Shown here: piece after piece, positions 25,907-35,155 of the stretch | How the letters are laid out: the number at the start of each line of letters is the position of its first letter | How positions within the stretch are numbered: position 1 is the stretch's first letter | Source: Lachnospiraceae bacterium | Lineage (GTDB): Bacteria; Bacillota; Clostridia; Lachnospirales; Lachnospiraceae | Length of the DNA stretch: 43,808 nt | Assembly (NCBI GenBank): GCA_017618075.1 | Contig: JAFZUY010000040.1 | Location: 1-43,808 of the forward strand | Reading direction: 5' to 3' | Translations under genes and position numbers: made by a program | Notes under the pieces: model-generated | What the model saw: the letters and a program-made list of their open reading frames with translations, nothing else | The model's database searches: none | Told to the model about the DNA's origin: nothing

Positions 25907-26944
25907 ATGAATATTGTAGTACTTGCAGGGGGCAATTCTACCGAAAGAGATGTATCATTGGTTTCCGGTAAAGCGGTATATGAGGCTTTAAAATCCAAAG
26001 GCCACAATGTGGTTTTGCTTGATGTCTTTTTCGGAATAGAAGATGTTGATGTTGAAAACATATTTGAAGATAAAAGAGACTGGGCGGAAGGAATTAAAAA
26101 AATCGGCGTAGACAATCCCGACTCAGACTATATAAAGAGCTTAAAAGGTTCCGACAAAGATTTCTTCGGAAAGAACGTTCGAGAGATCTGCATGAAGGCA
26201 GACTTCGTATTTATGGCTCTTCACGGCGCCAACGGAGAGGACGGAAGAATCCAGGCAGCGCTTGACTTAATGCAGGTTAAGTATTCAGGCACCGATTATT
26301 TAAGCAGCGCCATCTGTATGGATAAATCCATCACCAAGGAACTCTTCATAATGAACGGCATCCGCACTCCGAAGGCTTATACGATAAGAACCGAGGACGG
26401 CTTTAAAGACGCCGTAAAAGAAATAGGCTTCCCGATGGTTGTTAAGGCACCAAACGGCGGTTCATCCGTAGGCGTATACATTGTAGATACCGAAGAAGAA
26501 GCATTTAACGCTATGAAGGAATGCTTCAAGCTTGATAATCACGTTCTCTTTGAACAGTACATTAAGGGAAGAGAATTTACCTGCGGCGTGATTGACGGTA
26601 AGGCACTTCCGATCGTTGAGATAGAGCCCGTCGAAGGCTTTTATGATTACAAAAACAAATATCAGGCAGGAAGCACGGTTGAAACTTGTCCCGCGAAACT
26701 GGACGAGGATATTACCCTCAATATTCAGAAGCATGCGGAAGAAGCATTCAAGGCACTTCATATTAAAACCTATGCCCGTATAGATTTTATTTTAAGCGAG
26801 CAGAATGAAGACTTCTGTCTTGAAGCAAATACGATTCCCGGTATGACACCGATGTCGTTAATACCTCAGGAGGCAAAGGTTTTGGGAATCGATTTCCCCG
26901 AACTTTGCGAGAAGATAATCGAGATATCGTTGAAAAAATATTAA
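25907..26944 (+). CDS. ddl: D-alanine--D-alanine ligase
   Basis: The 345-aa ATP-grasp enzyme joins two D-Ala for peptidoglycan. The N terminus VLAGGNSTERDVSLVSGKAV and the GGSSVGVYIV loop near residues 184-193 are typical. The C-terminal EANTIPGMTPMSLIPQ near 305-320 supplies metal and substrate contacts. An in-frame ATG at 25781 is inside the preceding gene and upstream of the promoter, so 25907 (GGAG nine bases upstream) is the start. It is the first gene of the operon, followed by murF, which uses its product. Confidence 0.95.
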   Translation: MNIVVLAGGNSTERDVSLVSGKAVYEALKSKGHNVVLLDVFFGIEDVDVENIFEDKRDWAEGIKKIGVDNPDSDYIKSLKGSDKDFFGKNVREICMKADFVFMALHGANGEDGRIQAALDLMQVKYSGTDYLSSAICMDKSITKELFIMNGIRTPKAYTIRTEDGFKDAVKEIGFPMVVKAPNGGSSVGVYIVDTEEEAFNAMKECFKLDNHVLFEQYIKGREFTCGVIDGKALPIVEIEPVEGFYDYKNKYQAGSTVETCPAKLDEDITLNIQKHAEEAFKALHIKTYARIDFILSEQNEDFCLEANTIPGMTPMSLIPQEAKVLGIDFPELCEKIIEISLKKY

Positions 26945-26989
26945 TCCGACAGGATATGCAGCGTAAGCCCTCGAAAAACGGAGGATACT

Positions 26990-29900
26990 ATGAAAATACT
27001 GACTATAGAAAACATTGTTTCCGCATTAGGTGCAAACCTTGTAAACGGAGACGAATTTAAAGAAAAAGAAATACTCGGAGTTGCAATCGACTCGAGAAAA
27101 GTGGAAAAGGATTTTCTCTTCTTTGCATTCAAAGGAGACAAGGTTGACGGCCACGATTATATAAAAGCTGCTTTCGACAACGGAGCGGCTGCTGTCGTAT
27201 GCGAAAGAGTTCCCGAAGGCGAAGAGGGAGTCTGCATCGTAGTTGAAGATTCTGTCGAAGCTATTAAAAAGCTTGCCACGTACTACAGAGAAAAACTCGG
27301 AATAAAAGTAGTAGGCGTCACGGGCAGTATCGGCAAGACCACTACCAAAGAATTTATCGCTACGGTTCTTTCGCAGAAATACAATGTTTTCCGTACCGAA
27401 AAGAATCAGAACAACCTCATCGGTCTTCCTCTTTCGATATTAAACATAAAAGAAAACAACGAAGTAGCGGTACTCGAAATGGGTATCAGCGAATTCGGTG
27501 AAATGACCAAGTTATCGGAGATTGCAAAGCCGGATATCTGTGTCATCACAAATATCAGCGCATGCCACCTTGAAACATTAGGTTCGCTTGACGGCGTGCT
27601 TAAGGCAAAGACCGAAATCTTTGAGCATATGAATCCCGAAGGAAGCGTGGTTGTATGCGGCGATGACGAGCGCCTTGCAAGCATTGAAGAAGTAAAGGGT
27701 AAAAAGCCCGTTACATACGGTTTTGACGAAAAGAACGCAGTACATCCCACCAAGGTTGTTAACCGCGGTTTATGGGGCAGCGAATGTACTGTGGAAGACA
27801 GCGACGGAATCTTTAATATCAGCATTCCTCTTGCAGGAAAGCATATGGTACTTGATGCACTTGCAGCTGTAAGTGTTGCAAAGCTCCTTGATGTATCCGC
27901 TGAGCAGATCGGCTTTGGTATATCCTGCGTCAAAGCACTTTCCGGCAGAAACAACATCATTCAGAAAAACAGCATCACAATAATCGATGACTGCTATAAC
28001 GCAAGTCCCGAATCAATGAAGTCGGGTCTTGATCTTTTAACGGAAGCAATCACTCCCACAGTGGCTATTTTAGGAGATATGCTCGAACAGGGCGAAAACG
28101 AGGAAAAGAGCCACGAGGAAGTCGGAGCATATGCAGTAGAAAAAGGCATCAACACAATCGTCTGCGTCGGACCTCTTTCAAAGAAAATGTATGATAAGGC
28201 ACTTTCCGAGTCAGCCGTTAAATCAAACACAGAAGTGCTCTATTTCGCGACTGTAGATGAGGCAATAGAAAATCTTAACACCTATGTAAAGAAAGACGAT
28301 ACGGTGCTCATAAAAGCTTCAAACGGCATGCATTTTAACCGCATATTAGAAGCAATCACAAGCGACGAAAAGAAGGATACTTTTGAAAAGAGAGAAGAGA
28401 AACTTTTCGAAGCAGCGCAGAAAGTTCCCGATGATGCTTTAATAGGAGAGATAAAAGACGTAACACCCTCCGATGCTCCTGTAGCGGAAGTAAAAGAAGA
28501 AACCGCAGAGCCCGCAGCGGCACCTGCAAAAACTAAAAAGGTTAAGAGTGCGGATCAGAAGGAAAAAGAAAGCGCCGGAGCACAGATTGGCATTATCATT
28601 GCACTTGTAATCGTTGCAATTCTCGCAGGTGTAATTGCGTTTGGCATTGTAAAGCATAATATATACAAGAACGCTACACAGGGTACGATAGTTTACTACG
28701 CAAGCAATAAGTACGGCACGAAGGGTCTCATCGAAGACAACGTGCTTGCAAAGTCGAGCGATGATATCGTATGGAATACCGGCAGTCCTTATGTTCAGAT
28801 GGGCTATGACGGAAAATATTACTACTACGCAGTTCCCGACGGCGGAAACTATGAGATTTTCGTAACCGACAAATACGGCAAGAACAAAAAGTCCATAGAG
28901 AAAAACGTAAGAAGATATGAAATCCTTGATAAAGGAAGCATCATCTTTATCTCGGGCAATGGTCTTTACACATACAATGTGAAAAAGGATGAAACAAACT
29001 TAATCGGCGAATCGGTTTCTAAATTTGTTTTAAACAAAAAGAAAACCGAAGTTGCATTCTTCACATACGACGGTGATTTAAAGCGCATGAAAATAGGCGA
29101 TCAGGAATCTCTTGAAGTAATTGATACCGCAGTCACATCATTTGAATGCGCCGATGAAAAATTAAAGACGGTTTACTATTTCAAAAAATCCAGCCTTTAC
29201 GTCGGCAAAAAGGGTAAGCCTTCACTTCTTTTAAGCGAAGATGCCACAAAGGTTTATTTCGCACATAAAGAAAAGAAACCCATCATATATTTTAACGACT
29301 CCAAGAACGCACTCTGGTATTACAACGGCAAGGCAAAAGAAGCCGTTAAGGTTACCGATAATGGTCAGAATGTCTACGGTGCAACTTTGGGTTATGCTTC
29401 TTTTATGATTTATAAAGACGGCAAATGGGAATTTGTAAATAAGGATAATGTTTATACTTTTAAGGAATTTGAAACCGGTTCATTCACGCAGATTGTGGGC
29501 GCGGATTCCAAGCATATTTACTTCCTGGACGTTGATTCCGACAAGAATACAAGTTCGGTTTATTCCGTATCCGCAAAGGGCTTTTCCAAAGAGAAAAAGG
29601 TTGTAAACGAGACCGCAAATGTTGACAGCGTTGAATATATCGGTGAAGGATATATCTTCGTATTAAAGGATGACGGCGGCGGAAAGAAGGACCTCTACGA
29701 AAGAGAAAAACTCGTTGCAAGAAATATTGAACCCGGCAGCCTTAAAAAGACCGAGTACGGCGATGATTTTGTCTTCGCATATCAGGTTAAGGACGACGAC
29801 GGATTCTACAAGATCGTGCTTTTCGACGGCAAGAACATAAAAGACATCGGCAGCAGCCTTGATACCGATATTGTTGCCATGAGCAAAAAGAAAATTTACT

Positions 29901-30007
29901 TTAGATCTCGCGGCGAAAAGTCAGGATTTGAAATCAAATATTTTAACGGTCGCAAAGCAAAGACATATAAAGAAAGCATTGAAGAGTTTAAATATATTCA
30001 GTACTAG
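26990..30007 (+). CDS. murF: MurF ligase fused to a transmembrane helix and extracytoplasmic domain
   Basis: The protein is 1005 aa, more than twice the usual 450. Residues 1-455 are a complete MurF, which adds D-Ala-D-Ala to UDP-MurNAc-tripeptide. They include the ATP loop VTGSIGKTTTKEF near residues 108-120, the downstream NQNNLIG, DDCYNASPESM, and the C-terminal VLIKASNGMHFNRI. Residues 455-528 form a Glu/Ala/Lys-rich linker. A single membrane helix follows at about 530-553 (IGIIIALVIVAILAGVIAFG). The last 450 residues are a Tyr/Lys/Gly-rich repeat region resembling DUF5050 or beta-propeller domains and would lie outside the cell. The frame is continuous, with no internal ribosome-binding site. 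GGAGG at 26980-26984 supports the start. Confidence 0.9.
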   Translation: MKILTIENIVSALGANLVNGDEFKEKEILGVAIDSRKVEKDFLFFAFKGDKVDGHDYIKAAFDNGAAAVVCERVPEGEEGVCIVVEDSVEAIKKLATYYREKLGIKVVGVTGSIGKTTTKEFIATVLSQKYNVFRTEKNQNNLIGLPLSILNIKENNEVAVLEMGISEFGEMTKLSEIAKPDICVITNISACHLETLGSLDGVLKAKTEIFEHMNPEGSVVVCGDDERLASIEEVKGKKPVTYGFDEKNAVHPTKVVNRGLWGSECTVEDSDGIFNISIPLAGKHMVLDALAAVSVAKLLDVSAEQIGFGISCVKALSGRNNIIQKNSITIIDDCYNASPESMKSGLDLLTEAITPTVAILGDMLEQGENEEKSHEEVGAYAVEKGINTIVCVGPLSKKMYDKALSESAVKSNTEVLYFATVDEAIENLNTYVKKDDTVLIKASNGMHFNRILEAITSDEKKDTFEKREEKLFEAAQKVPDDALIGEIKDVTPSDAPVAEVKEETAEPAAAPAKTKKVKSADQKEKESAGAQIGIIIALVIVAILAGVIAFGIVKHNIYKNATQGTIVYYASNKYGTKGLIEDNVLAKSSDDIVWNTGSPYVQMGYDGKYYYYAVPDGGNYEIFVTDKYGKNKKSIEKNVRRYEILDKGSIIFISGNGLYTYNVKKDETNLIGESVSKFVLNKKKTEVAFFTYDGDLKRMKIGDQESLEVIDTAVTSFECADEKLKTVYYFKKSSLYVGKKGKPSLLLSEDATKVYFAHKEKKPIIYFNDSKNALWYYNGKAKEAVKVTDNGQNVYGATLGYASFMIYKDGKWEFVNKDNVYTFKEFETGSFTQIVGADSKHIYFLDVDSDKNTSSVYSVSAKGFSKEKKVVNETANVDSVEYIGEGYIFVLKDDGGGKKDLYEREKLVARNIEPGSLKKTEYGDDFVFAYQVKDDDGFYKIVLFDGKNIKDIGSSLDTDIVAMSKKKIYFRSRGEKSGFEIKYFNGRKAKTYKESIEEFKYIQY

Positions 30008-30019
30008 GCGGAGACTTAC

Positions 30020-31369
30020 ATGATAATAAAGAACGGTCGAATAATCGATCCTGCAAACCAAACAGACGCCATCGGAGATATCTTTGTCAAAGACGGTATC
30101 ATAACGAATGTGATCATAAAAGAGAATGTGTCCGATAATGCGGACATATCGGATGAAGAAATTATAGATGCAACGGGCCTTGTCGTAATGCCCGGCTTTA
30201 TAGATGTTCATTCACATTTCAGAGATCCCGGATTTGAATACAAGGAAGATATTTATACCGGCGCCAAAGCAGCGGCAGCAGGCGGATATACGACCGTTGT
30301 TTTAATGTGTAACACAAAACCCACAGTGGATACTCCAAAGACTTTGGATTACGTTTTAAACAAAGGGAAAGAAACCGACATAAAAGTCGAATCCTGCTCA
30401 ACCGTAACCTACGGTTTAAAGGGCGAGAAGCTCACGGATTTCGACGAAATGATTAAGCACGGCGCTGTCGGATTTACCGATGACGGCATTCCTCTGATGG
30501 ATGAAAACATTCTACGCGAAGCATTCAGGAAAGCGAAAGATTATCCCGTCAGCCTTCACGAAGAAGATAAAACGCTCATAAAAAACAACGGCATCAATCA
30601 CGGAAAAGCAAGTGAGTTTTATGGTGTATACGGCTCGCCCAGAGAAGCGGAAATAAGTCTTATAAAAAGAGATTTACAGATAGCGCTCGAAGAAGGCGGA
30701 ATGATAGATGTGCAGCATATTTCCTCAAAGGAAGGTGTAGAACTTGTTAGAAACGCGTTAAAGAAAGACATGGCAAACCAAGGAGTTTCAGAAGGATTTG
30801 CTATGGAAAATAGCGCTGAAGGCAATTCGAAACCGACGAGGCATATTCACGCTGAAGCAACACCTCAGCATTTCTCGCTTACCGAAGATGCGTTGATAGA
30901 AAAAGGCACGCTTGGAAAATTAAATCCTCCGTTCAGAGAAGAGGCCGACAGACTTGCAATCATCGAAGGCCTTAAGGACGGAACGATAGATTTAATCGCA
31001 ACCGATCATGCACCTCACGCGGCAGAAGAAAAGGCCAAGAGCATAACTGAAGCTCCAAGCGGAATGATCGGTCTTGAAACTGCATTCGCACTTGCTGTTA
31101 CACATCTTGTAAATGAAGCAGGAATGAGTTTGTCGGATGTTGTAAGTAAGATTACGATTAATCCCGCAACTTTATATAAATTTGATCGCGGAACAATAAG
31201 TATTGGCAAACCCGCGGACATCACTATCGCTGATGTGAATGAAAAGTGGGTTGTAACGGAAGATGATTTCAAATCGAAGTCTCACAATTCGCCTTTTTTA
31301 GGAGAAGAACTTACAGGAAGAATCAGGTACACAATTTGCGATGGTCGAATAGTGTATAAGAACATATAG
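30020..31369 (+). CDS. pyrC: dihydroorotase
   Basis: The 449-aa class I dihydroorotase closes carbamoyl-aspartate to dihydroorotate in pyrimidine synthesis. DVHSHFRDPG near residues 62-71 carries the metal-binding HxH, and LIATDHAPHA near 330-339 is the second metal motif. Between the usual QHISSKEGVELVR and HAEATPQHF segments, a stretch of about 20 extra residues (near 255-273, with GVSEGFAMENSAEGNSKP) departs from the compact family form. It lies 12 bases after murF and 8 before pyrK. Confidence 0.94.
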   Translation: MIIKNGRIIDPANQTDAIGDIFVKDGIITNVIIKENVSDNADISDEEIIDATGLVVMPGFIDVHSHFRDPGFEYKEDIYTGAKAAAAGGYTTVVLMCNTKPTVDTPKTLDYVLNKGKETDIKVESCSTVTYGLKGEKLTDFDEMIKHGAVGFTDDGIPLMDENILREAFRKAKDYPVSLHEEDKTLIKNNGINHGKASEFYGVYGSPREAEISLIKRDLQIALEEGGMIDVQHISSKEGVELVRNALKKDMANQGVSEGFAMENSAEGNSKPTRHIHAEATPQHFSLTEDALIEKGTLGKLNPPFREEADRLAIIEGLKDGTIDLIATDHAPHAAEEKAKSITEAPSGMIGLETAFALAVTHLVNEAGMSLSDVVSKITINPATLYKFDRGTISIGKPADITIADVNEKWVVTEDDFKSKSHNSPFLGEELTGRIRYTICDGRIVYKNI

Positions 31370-31377
31370 GAGGCAAC

Positions 31378-32154
31378 ATGTTTTACAGAAATATTGATGA
31401 AGGGAAGGTAATTTCGCAGGAAGAAATTTCAAGCGGAATCTTCAGCCTTCTCGTTGAGAATAAAGGTGCAGCATTTGCGTCGCCCGGACAGTTTGTAGGA
31501 GTTTATCCAAACAGCAAGGATACTCTTTTAATGCGTCCGATCAGCATATGCGAAACCGTGGACGGAGCCACAAGACTTGTTTACAGAGTCGCAGGAAAAG
31601 GCACCAAGGAATTTTCATCACTTAAGAAGGGCGACAGCGTCAGACTTCTTGCCAACCTTGGAAACGGCTTCCCCGTTGACGAAGTAAAGGGAAAATGCAT
31701 CGTGCTTATGGGTGGCGGTATCGGTATTCCTCCCATGCTTGGTGTTGCAAAAGCACTTAAGGGTGAAGACGTTCACGCATATCTTGGTTTTAGAAATAAT
31801 GATACATTTCTTGCAGACGAATTCATGCAGTACTGTAAGCTCTACCTTGCAAGCGAAGACGGCAGCGTCGGCGTAAAAGGAAATGTTCTTGACGCACTTA
31901 GAGCAAGCACAGGCATAAAGCCCGACGTGATCATGGCATGCGGCCCCATGCCCATGCTTCGTGCGATTAAGAAGTACGCAGAAGAGAATAACATCACAGC
32001 ATACATTTCACTCGAAGAACGTATGGCCTGCGGCGTTGGAGCATGTCTTGGCTGCGTATGTAAGACGGTTAAAAAAGATGATCATTCACATGTAAACAAT
32101 ACAAGAATCTGTACCGAAGGTCCGGTTTTTGATGCAAGGGAGGTGGATATCTGA
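31378..32154 (+). CDS. pyrK: dihydroorotate dehydrogenase B, electron-transfer subunit
   Basis: The 258-aa FAD- and [2Fe-2S]-binding partner of PyrD passes electrons to NAD+. The C-terminal cluster motif reads ACGVGACLGCVC (near residues 217-228) with a fourth Cys near 242. The FAD-binding region is RPISICETVDG near residue 52, and GGGIGIPPML near 113-122 is the NAD-binding loop. A good AGGAGG lies upstream. Its stop overlaps the pyrD start (TGATG). Confidence 0.94.
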   Translation: MFYRNIDEGKVISQEEISSGIFSLLVENKGAAFASPGQFVGVYPNSKDTLLMRPISICETVDGATRLVYRVAGKGTKEFSSLKKGDSVRLLANLGNGFPVDEVKGKCIVLMGGGIGIPPMLGVAKALKGEDVHAYLGFRNNDTFLADEFMQYCKLYLASEDGSVGVKGNVLDALRASTGIKPDVIMACGPMPMLRAIKKYAEENNITAYISLEERMACGVGACLGCVCKTVKKDDHSHVNNTRICTEGPVFDAREVDI

Positions 32155-33056
32155 TGAATACAAAAGTTACCATCGCCGGTGTGGAATTTAAAAATCCCGT
32201 TATGACTGCATCGGGAACATTCGGCTCAGGAATGGAATATTCGCAGTTCGTGGATTTAAACAGATTAGGCGCAGTTGTTACCAAGGGTGTCAGCAACGTA
32301 CCCTGGACGGGCAACCCTACTCCGAGAGTGGCAGAGGTTTACGGAGGCATGCTTAATGCCATTGGCCTTCAAAACCCCGGCGTCGACGTCATGATTGAGC
32401 GAGACCTTCCTTTCCTCGCAAAGTACGACACAAAGGTAATCGTTAATGTTTGCGGAAAATCTGTCGAAGATTATATTGAAGCGGTTGAGAGATTAAACGA
32501 TACCGCGGTCGATATGTTTGAAATAAACGTATCCTGCCCCAACGTAAAAGAAGGCGCCATCGCTTTCGGACAGAAGGCAGATGCACTTTTTAACATAACA
32601 GATAAAATCAAAAAAGCTTCAAAGAAACCCATCATCATGAAGCTTTCACCAAATGTCACGGACATTACGGAGATGGCGAAGGCAGCAGAGGCAGCAGGTA
32701 GCGATGCAATCTCGCTTATCAATACCATTACCGGAATGAAGATTGACATTGAAAGAAGAAAAATGGTGCTTGCAAACAAAACCGGCGGAATGTCCGGCCC
32801 TGCGATAAAGCCTGTTGCGGTAAGAATGGTTTACCAGTGCTCAAAGGCCGTTAAAATCCCCATCATCGGAATGGGCGGTATTATGAACGGCGAGGATGCC
32901 ATCGAGTTTATTATGGCAGGTGCGAGCGCAGTAGCAGTGGGCGCAGCAAACTTTATCAATCCTTATGCAACAATAGATGTGGTTGAAGGTATAGAAAGAT
33001 TTATGATTTCCCACAATATTGCCGATATAAATGATATCAGAGGTTGTGTGGAATAG
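32154..33056 (+). CDS. pyrD: dihydroorotate dehydrogenase B, catalytic subunit
   Basis: The 300-aa class 1B enzyme oxidises dihydroorotate using FMN and works as a complex with PyrK, whose gene is immediately upstream. Key segments are NPVMTASGTFGSGMEY, the ISCP-type EINVSCPNVKEG near residues 122-133 with the catalytic Cys, and IIGMGGIMNGEDAIEFIMAG near 239-258 for FMN phosphate. AGGGAGGTGG provides a ribosome-binding site. pyrE and pyrF are not in the window. Confidence 0.95.
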   Translation: MNTKVTIAGVEFKNPVMTASGTFGSGMEYSQFVDLNRLGAVVTKGVSNVPWTGNPTPRVAEVYGGMLNAIGLQNPGVDVMIERDLPFLAKYDTKVIVNVCGKSVEDYIEAVERLNDTAVDMFEINVSCPNVKEGAIAFGQKADALFNITDKIKKASKKPIIMKLSPNVTDITEMAKAAEAAGSDAISLINTITGMKIDIERRKMVLANKTGGMSGPAIKPVAVRMVYQCSKAVKIPIIGMGGIMNGEDAIEFIMAGASAVAVGAANFINPYATIDVVEGIERFMISHNIADINDIRGCVE

Positions 33057-33081
33057 GAGCAAATGTTTCGGGGGATATGAT

Positions 33082-34383
33082 ATGGCAATTAACAAAACCG
33101 TAAGAGAAAAAGCATATGCTAAGGTTAATCTCGGACTCGATGTTTTAAGAAAACGCGAAGACGGATATCATGAAGTAAAAATGGTGATGCAGACCATCGG
33201 TATCTGCGATGAACTGATTATATCCACTTCGGCCGATACTCACGGAGTTACCCTAAAAGCAGACGTAGACAATCTTCCGCTTGACGATACCAACTTAATT
33301 GTCAAAGCGGCAAATCTTATAATCGAAAAATACGGCATCAAACAGGGCATTGAAGTAAAGCTCATAAAAAATATTCCGATGTCAGCAGGCCTCGCGGGCG
33401 GAAGCTCCGATGCGGCTGCAACACTTCGCGGAATGAACAGACTCTTTGGCCTCGGTTTAACCGATGAAGAACTTTGCAGACTCGGAGTAAGAATCGGCGC
33501 AGACGTGCCTTACTGCATCCGCGGCGGCACATATTTGGCAGAAGGCTTGGGCGAAATCCTCACTAAACTTCCCGACGTGCCTCAGTGCACTGTGCTTGTT
33601 GCAAAACCCAAATTCGGCGTTTCCACAGGCTACGTATATCAGAACTTAAGACTTGACCAGGTGCGCAAACATCCCGACGTAGATGCGGTTGTAGACTGCG
33701 TCAAGAAGAATGACTTAAAAGGCATCGCTTTCAACATGGAAAACATCCTCGAGACAGTTACCATCCGCGACTATCCTTTTATCCAGATCATAAAAGACAT
33801 AATGAACGACTTCGGCGCTTTGAAAGCCCTGATGAGCGGCAGCGGTCCTACAGTATTCGGATTGTTTGATAACAAGGCAAATGCAGAAAGGGCAGCAGTT
33901 ACTTTACGAGATCTCGACGATGTCGGCGATGTAATTGTTACATGCTTCGAAAATCTTAACTCCGACGAAGTCACCAAGAAAGCTCAGATTACTCTTAAAA
34001 GTGTAATGGATGCCGACGAACCTTCGATTGAAGTTCATGACTGTATCGCAGTTGAGAAGCGCGGAACCATCAGCGTATCCTATCGCGAAAAAGATCCCGA
34101 GACCGGTTCCGAAATCCTCAACACCATGACCATCAGCGACAGGCGCCTTGATTACAGCAAGGCAGGCTCAACCAGCACCCACATGGTCATCACTCCTGAT
34201 GAGGCAACTAGTACGATTTACAGAACTCCTTTCGGAAACATCATCATTGATATCATCTGCCATGAGTATGTTCTCAACGAAATCGCTGACAGAATCATGC
34301 TCGAACTTGATTATGATGTGATGCAGGGCGGCACAAACGTTAACCATTGCAATATGACTATTGAGATAGAGTACAACATCTAA
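33082..34383 (+). CDS. ispE: IspE kinase fused to a DUF1934 (YwiB-like) domain
   Basis: The protein is 433 aa. Residues 1-285 are 4-diphosphocytidyl-2-C-methyl-D-erythritol kinase of the non-mevalonate isoprenoid pathway, with AYAKVNLGLDVL at the start and the GHMP ATP loop PMSAGLAGGSSDAAATLRGM near residues 97-116. Residues 300-433 match the DUF1934 lipocalin-like family: SIEVHDCIAVEK, STHMVITPDEATSTIYRTPF and LELDYDVMQGGTNVNH. The two are normally separate genes. An upstream in-frame ATG at 33031 lies within pyrD; GGGGGA at 33070-33075 supports 33082. No internal ribosome-binding site precedes the second domain. It is the last gene of the operon. Confidence 0.88.
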   Translation: MAINKTVREKAYAKVNLGLDVLRKREDGYHEVKMVMQTIGICDELIISTSADTHGVTLKADVDNLPLDDTNLIVKAANLIIEKYGIKQGIEVKLIKNIPMSAGLAGGSSDAAATLRGMNRLFGLGLTDEELCRLGVRIGADVPYCIRGGTYLAEGLGEILTKLPDVPQCTVLVAKPKFGVSTGYVYQNLRLDQVRKHPDVDAVVDCVKKNDLKGIAFNMENILETVTIRDYPFIQIIKDIMNDFGALKALMSGSGPTVFGLFDNKANAERAAVTLRDLDDVGDVIVTCFENLNSDEVTKKAQITLKSVMDADEPSIEVHDCIAVEKRGTISVSYREKDPETGSEILNTMTISDRRLDYSKAGSTSTHMVITPDEATSTIYRTPFGNIIIDIICHEYVLNEIADRIMLELDYDVMQGGTNVNHCNMTIEIEYNI

Positions 34384-34408
34384 TCCCAAGGAAACTATGA
34401 TGAAATAA

Positions 34409-34438
34409 AAAATGCAGGTCCACGACCTGCATTTTGTT
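34409..34438 (+). terminator. bidirectional terminator between ispE and the convergent gene
   Basis: AATGCAGGTC/GACCTGCATT forms a 10-bp stem with a CAC loop, extended by A-T pairs. An A tract precedes and a T tract follows, so it can serve both strands. Confidence 0.92.
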
Positions 34439-34444
34439 TTTGAC

Positions 34445-34954
34445 TTATTTTTTGCTAATCGGCTTTGCACCGGCTTTTTCCTGAAGCTTCTCAACCGTAC
34501 GCTTGAAGACGTTTTTCTTCTTGGCGGGAGGAAGTTCCTGCTTGCCGTGCGCAAGTTTTACGGATACGATGTACATTCCGCTGATAACAGCCTTAACTTC
34601 TTTCTTAACGGGAATGGAATCGAAGATCTTGTCGTCTGCGATGAGTGTTACAATCTGAGGTCCGACCTTAGCCTTAACGACGGGAACTTTTAAGAGCCTT
34701 GTCATTTTCGGCGCCTGATCAACTACCGACTGAGGGAAGCCTGCGTCTTTAAATCTGCATTTCTTCTTGTCGATGATAAGCATCGTAACATTTTGTCTGG
34801 CCGCATCAATCTGCTTCTGCTGCTCAGCCTGCTTCTTATCCATTCTCTTTCCGACGAAGAAAAGAACGATAACTGCTATAAGCAAAACTCCTGTAATGGA
34901 AAGCATTACGATGGAGAATGGTGATATCTGTGCTAATAGTAAATTCGGTATCAT
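34445..34954 (-). CDS. membrane-anchored protein of unknown function
   Basis: The 169-aa protein has one N-terminal membrane helix (about residues 12-35, FSIVMLSITGVLLIAVIVLF), then a short Lys/Gln-rich coiled segment (KKQAEQQKQIDAARQ). A soluble beta-rich domain holds MLIIDKKKCRFKDAGFP and QIVTLIADDKIFDSIPVKKE. The tail is very basic. The layout recalls YajC-like translocase helpers, but the sequence is not YajC. AGGAGG lies six bases before the ATG. It is the only confident minus-strand gene, convergent with ispE and divergent from the P-loop ATPase. Confidence 0.8.
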   Translation of the reverse strand: MIPNLLLAQISPFSIVMLSITGVLLIAVIVLFFVGKRMDKKQAEQQKQIDAARQNVTMLIIDKKKCRFKDAGFPQSVVDQAPKMTRLLKVPVVKAKVGPQIVTLIADDKIFDSIPVKKEVKAVISGMYIVSVKLAHGKQELPPAKKKNVFKRTVEKLQEKAGAKPISKK

Positions 34955-35080
34955 TTATGTCCTCCTAAAAAATTGCTATACCATAATAACAAAAAACTCT
35001 GAAAATAGCAAGAATACATAAATTTGTAAAAATGTTTAAAAAAAGGCTTTAAGCATTATAAAATATGTAAAATACGCGTA

Positions 35081-35109
35081 TTGATTTATAAAAAATGCTG
35101 TGTTATCAT
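35081..35109 (+). promoter_or_regulatory. promoter of the P-loop ATPase gene
   Basis: TTGATT (35081-35086), a 17-base spacer and TATCAT (35104-35109) predict a start near 35116 and a leader of about 120 bases. The rest of the 282-base divergent gap (34955-35236) holds no gene of ordinary size. Confidence 0.7.
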
Positions 35110-35155
35110 AGACGCGATAAAATTTCACGAATTATACATAAATATAGGATATGAT

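Noticed and set aside
26990-30007. MurF fusion as a frameshift or missed stop
   Set aside because: The frame is continuous across the linker, no ribosome-binding site or start codon lies before the membrane helix, and the linker has coherent Glu/Ala/Lys composition. A comparison with relatives is still decisive.
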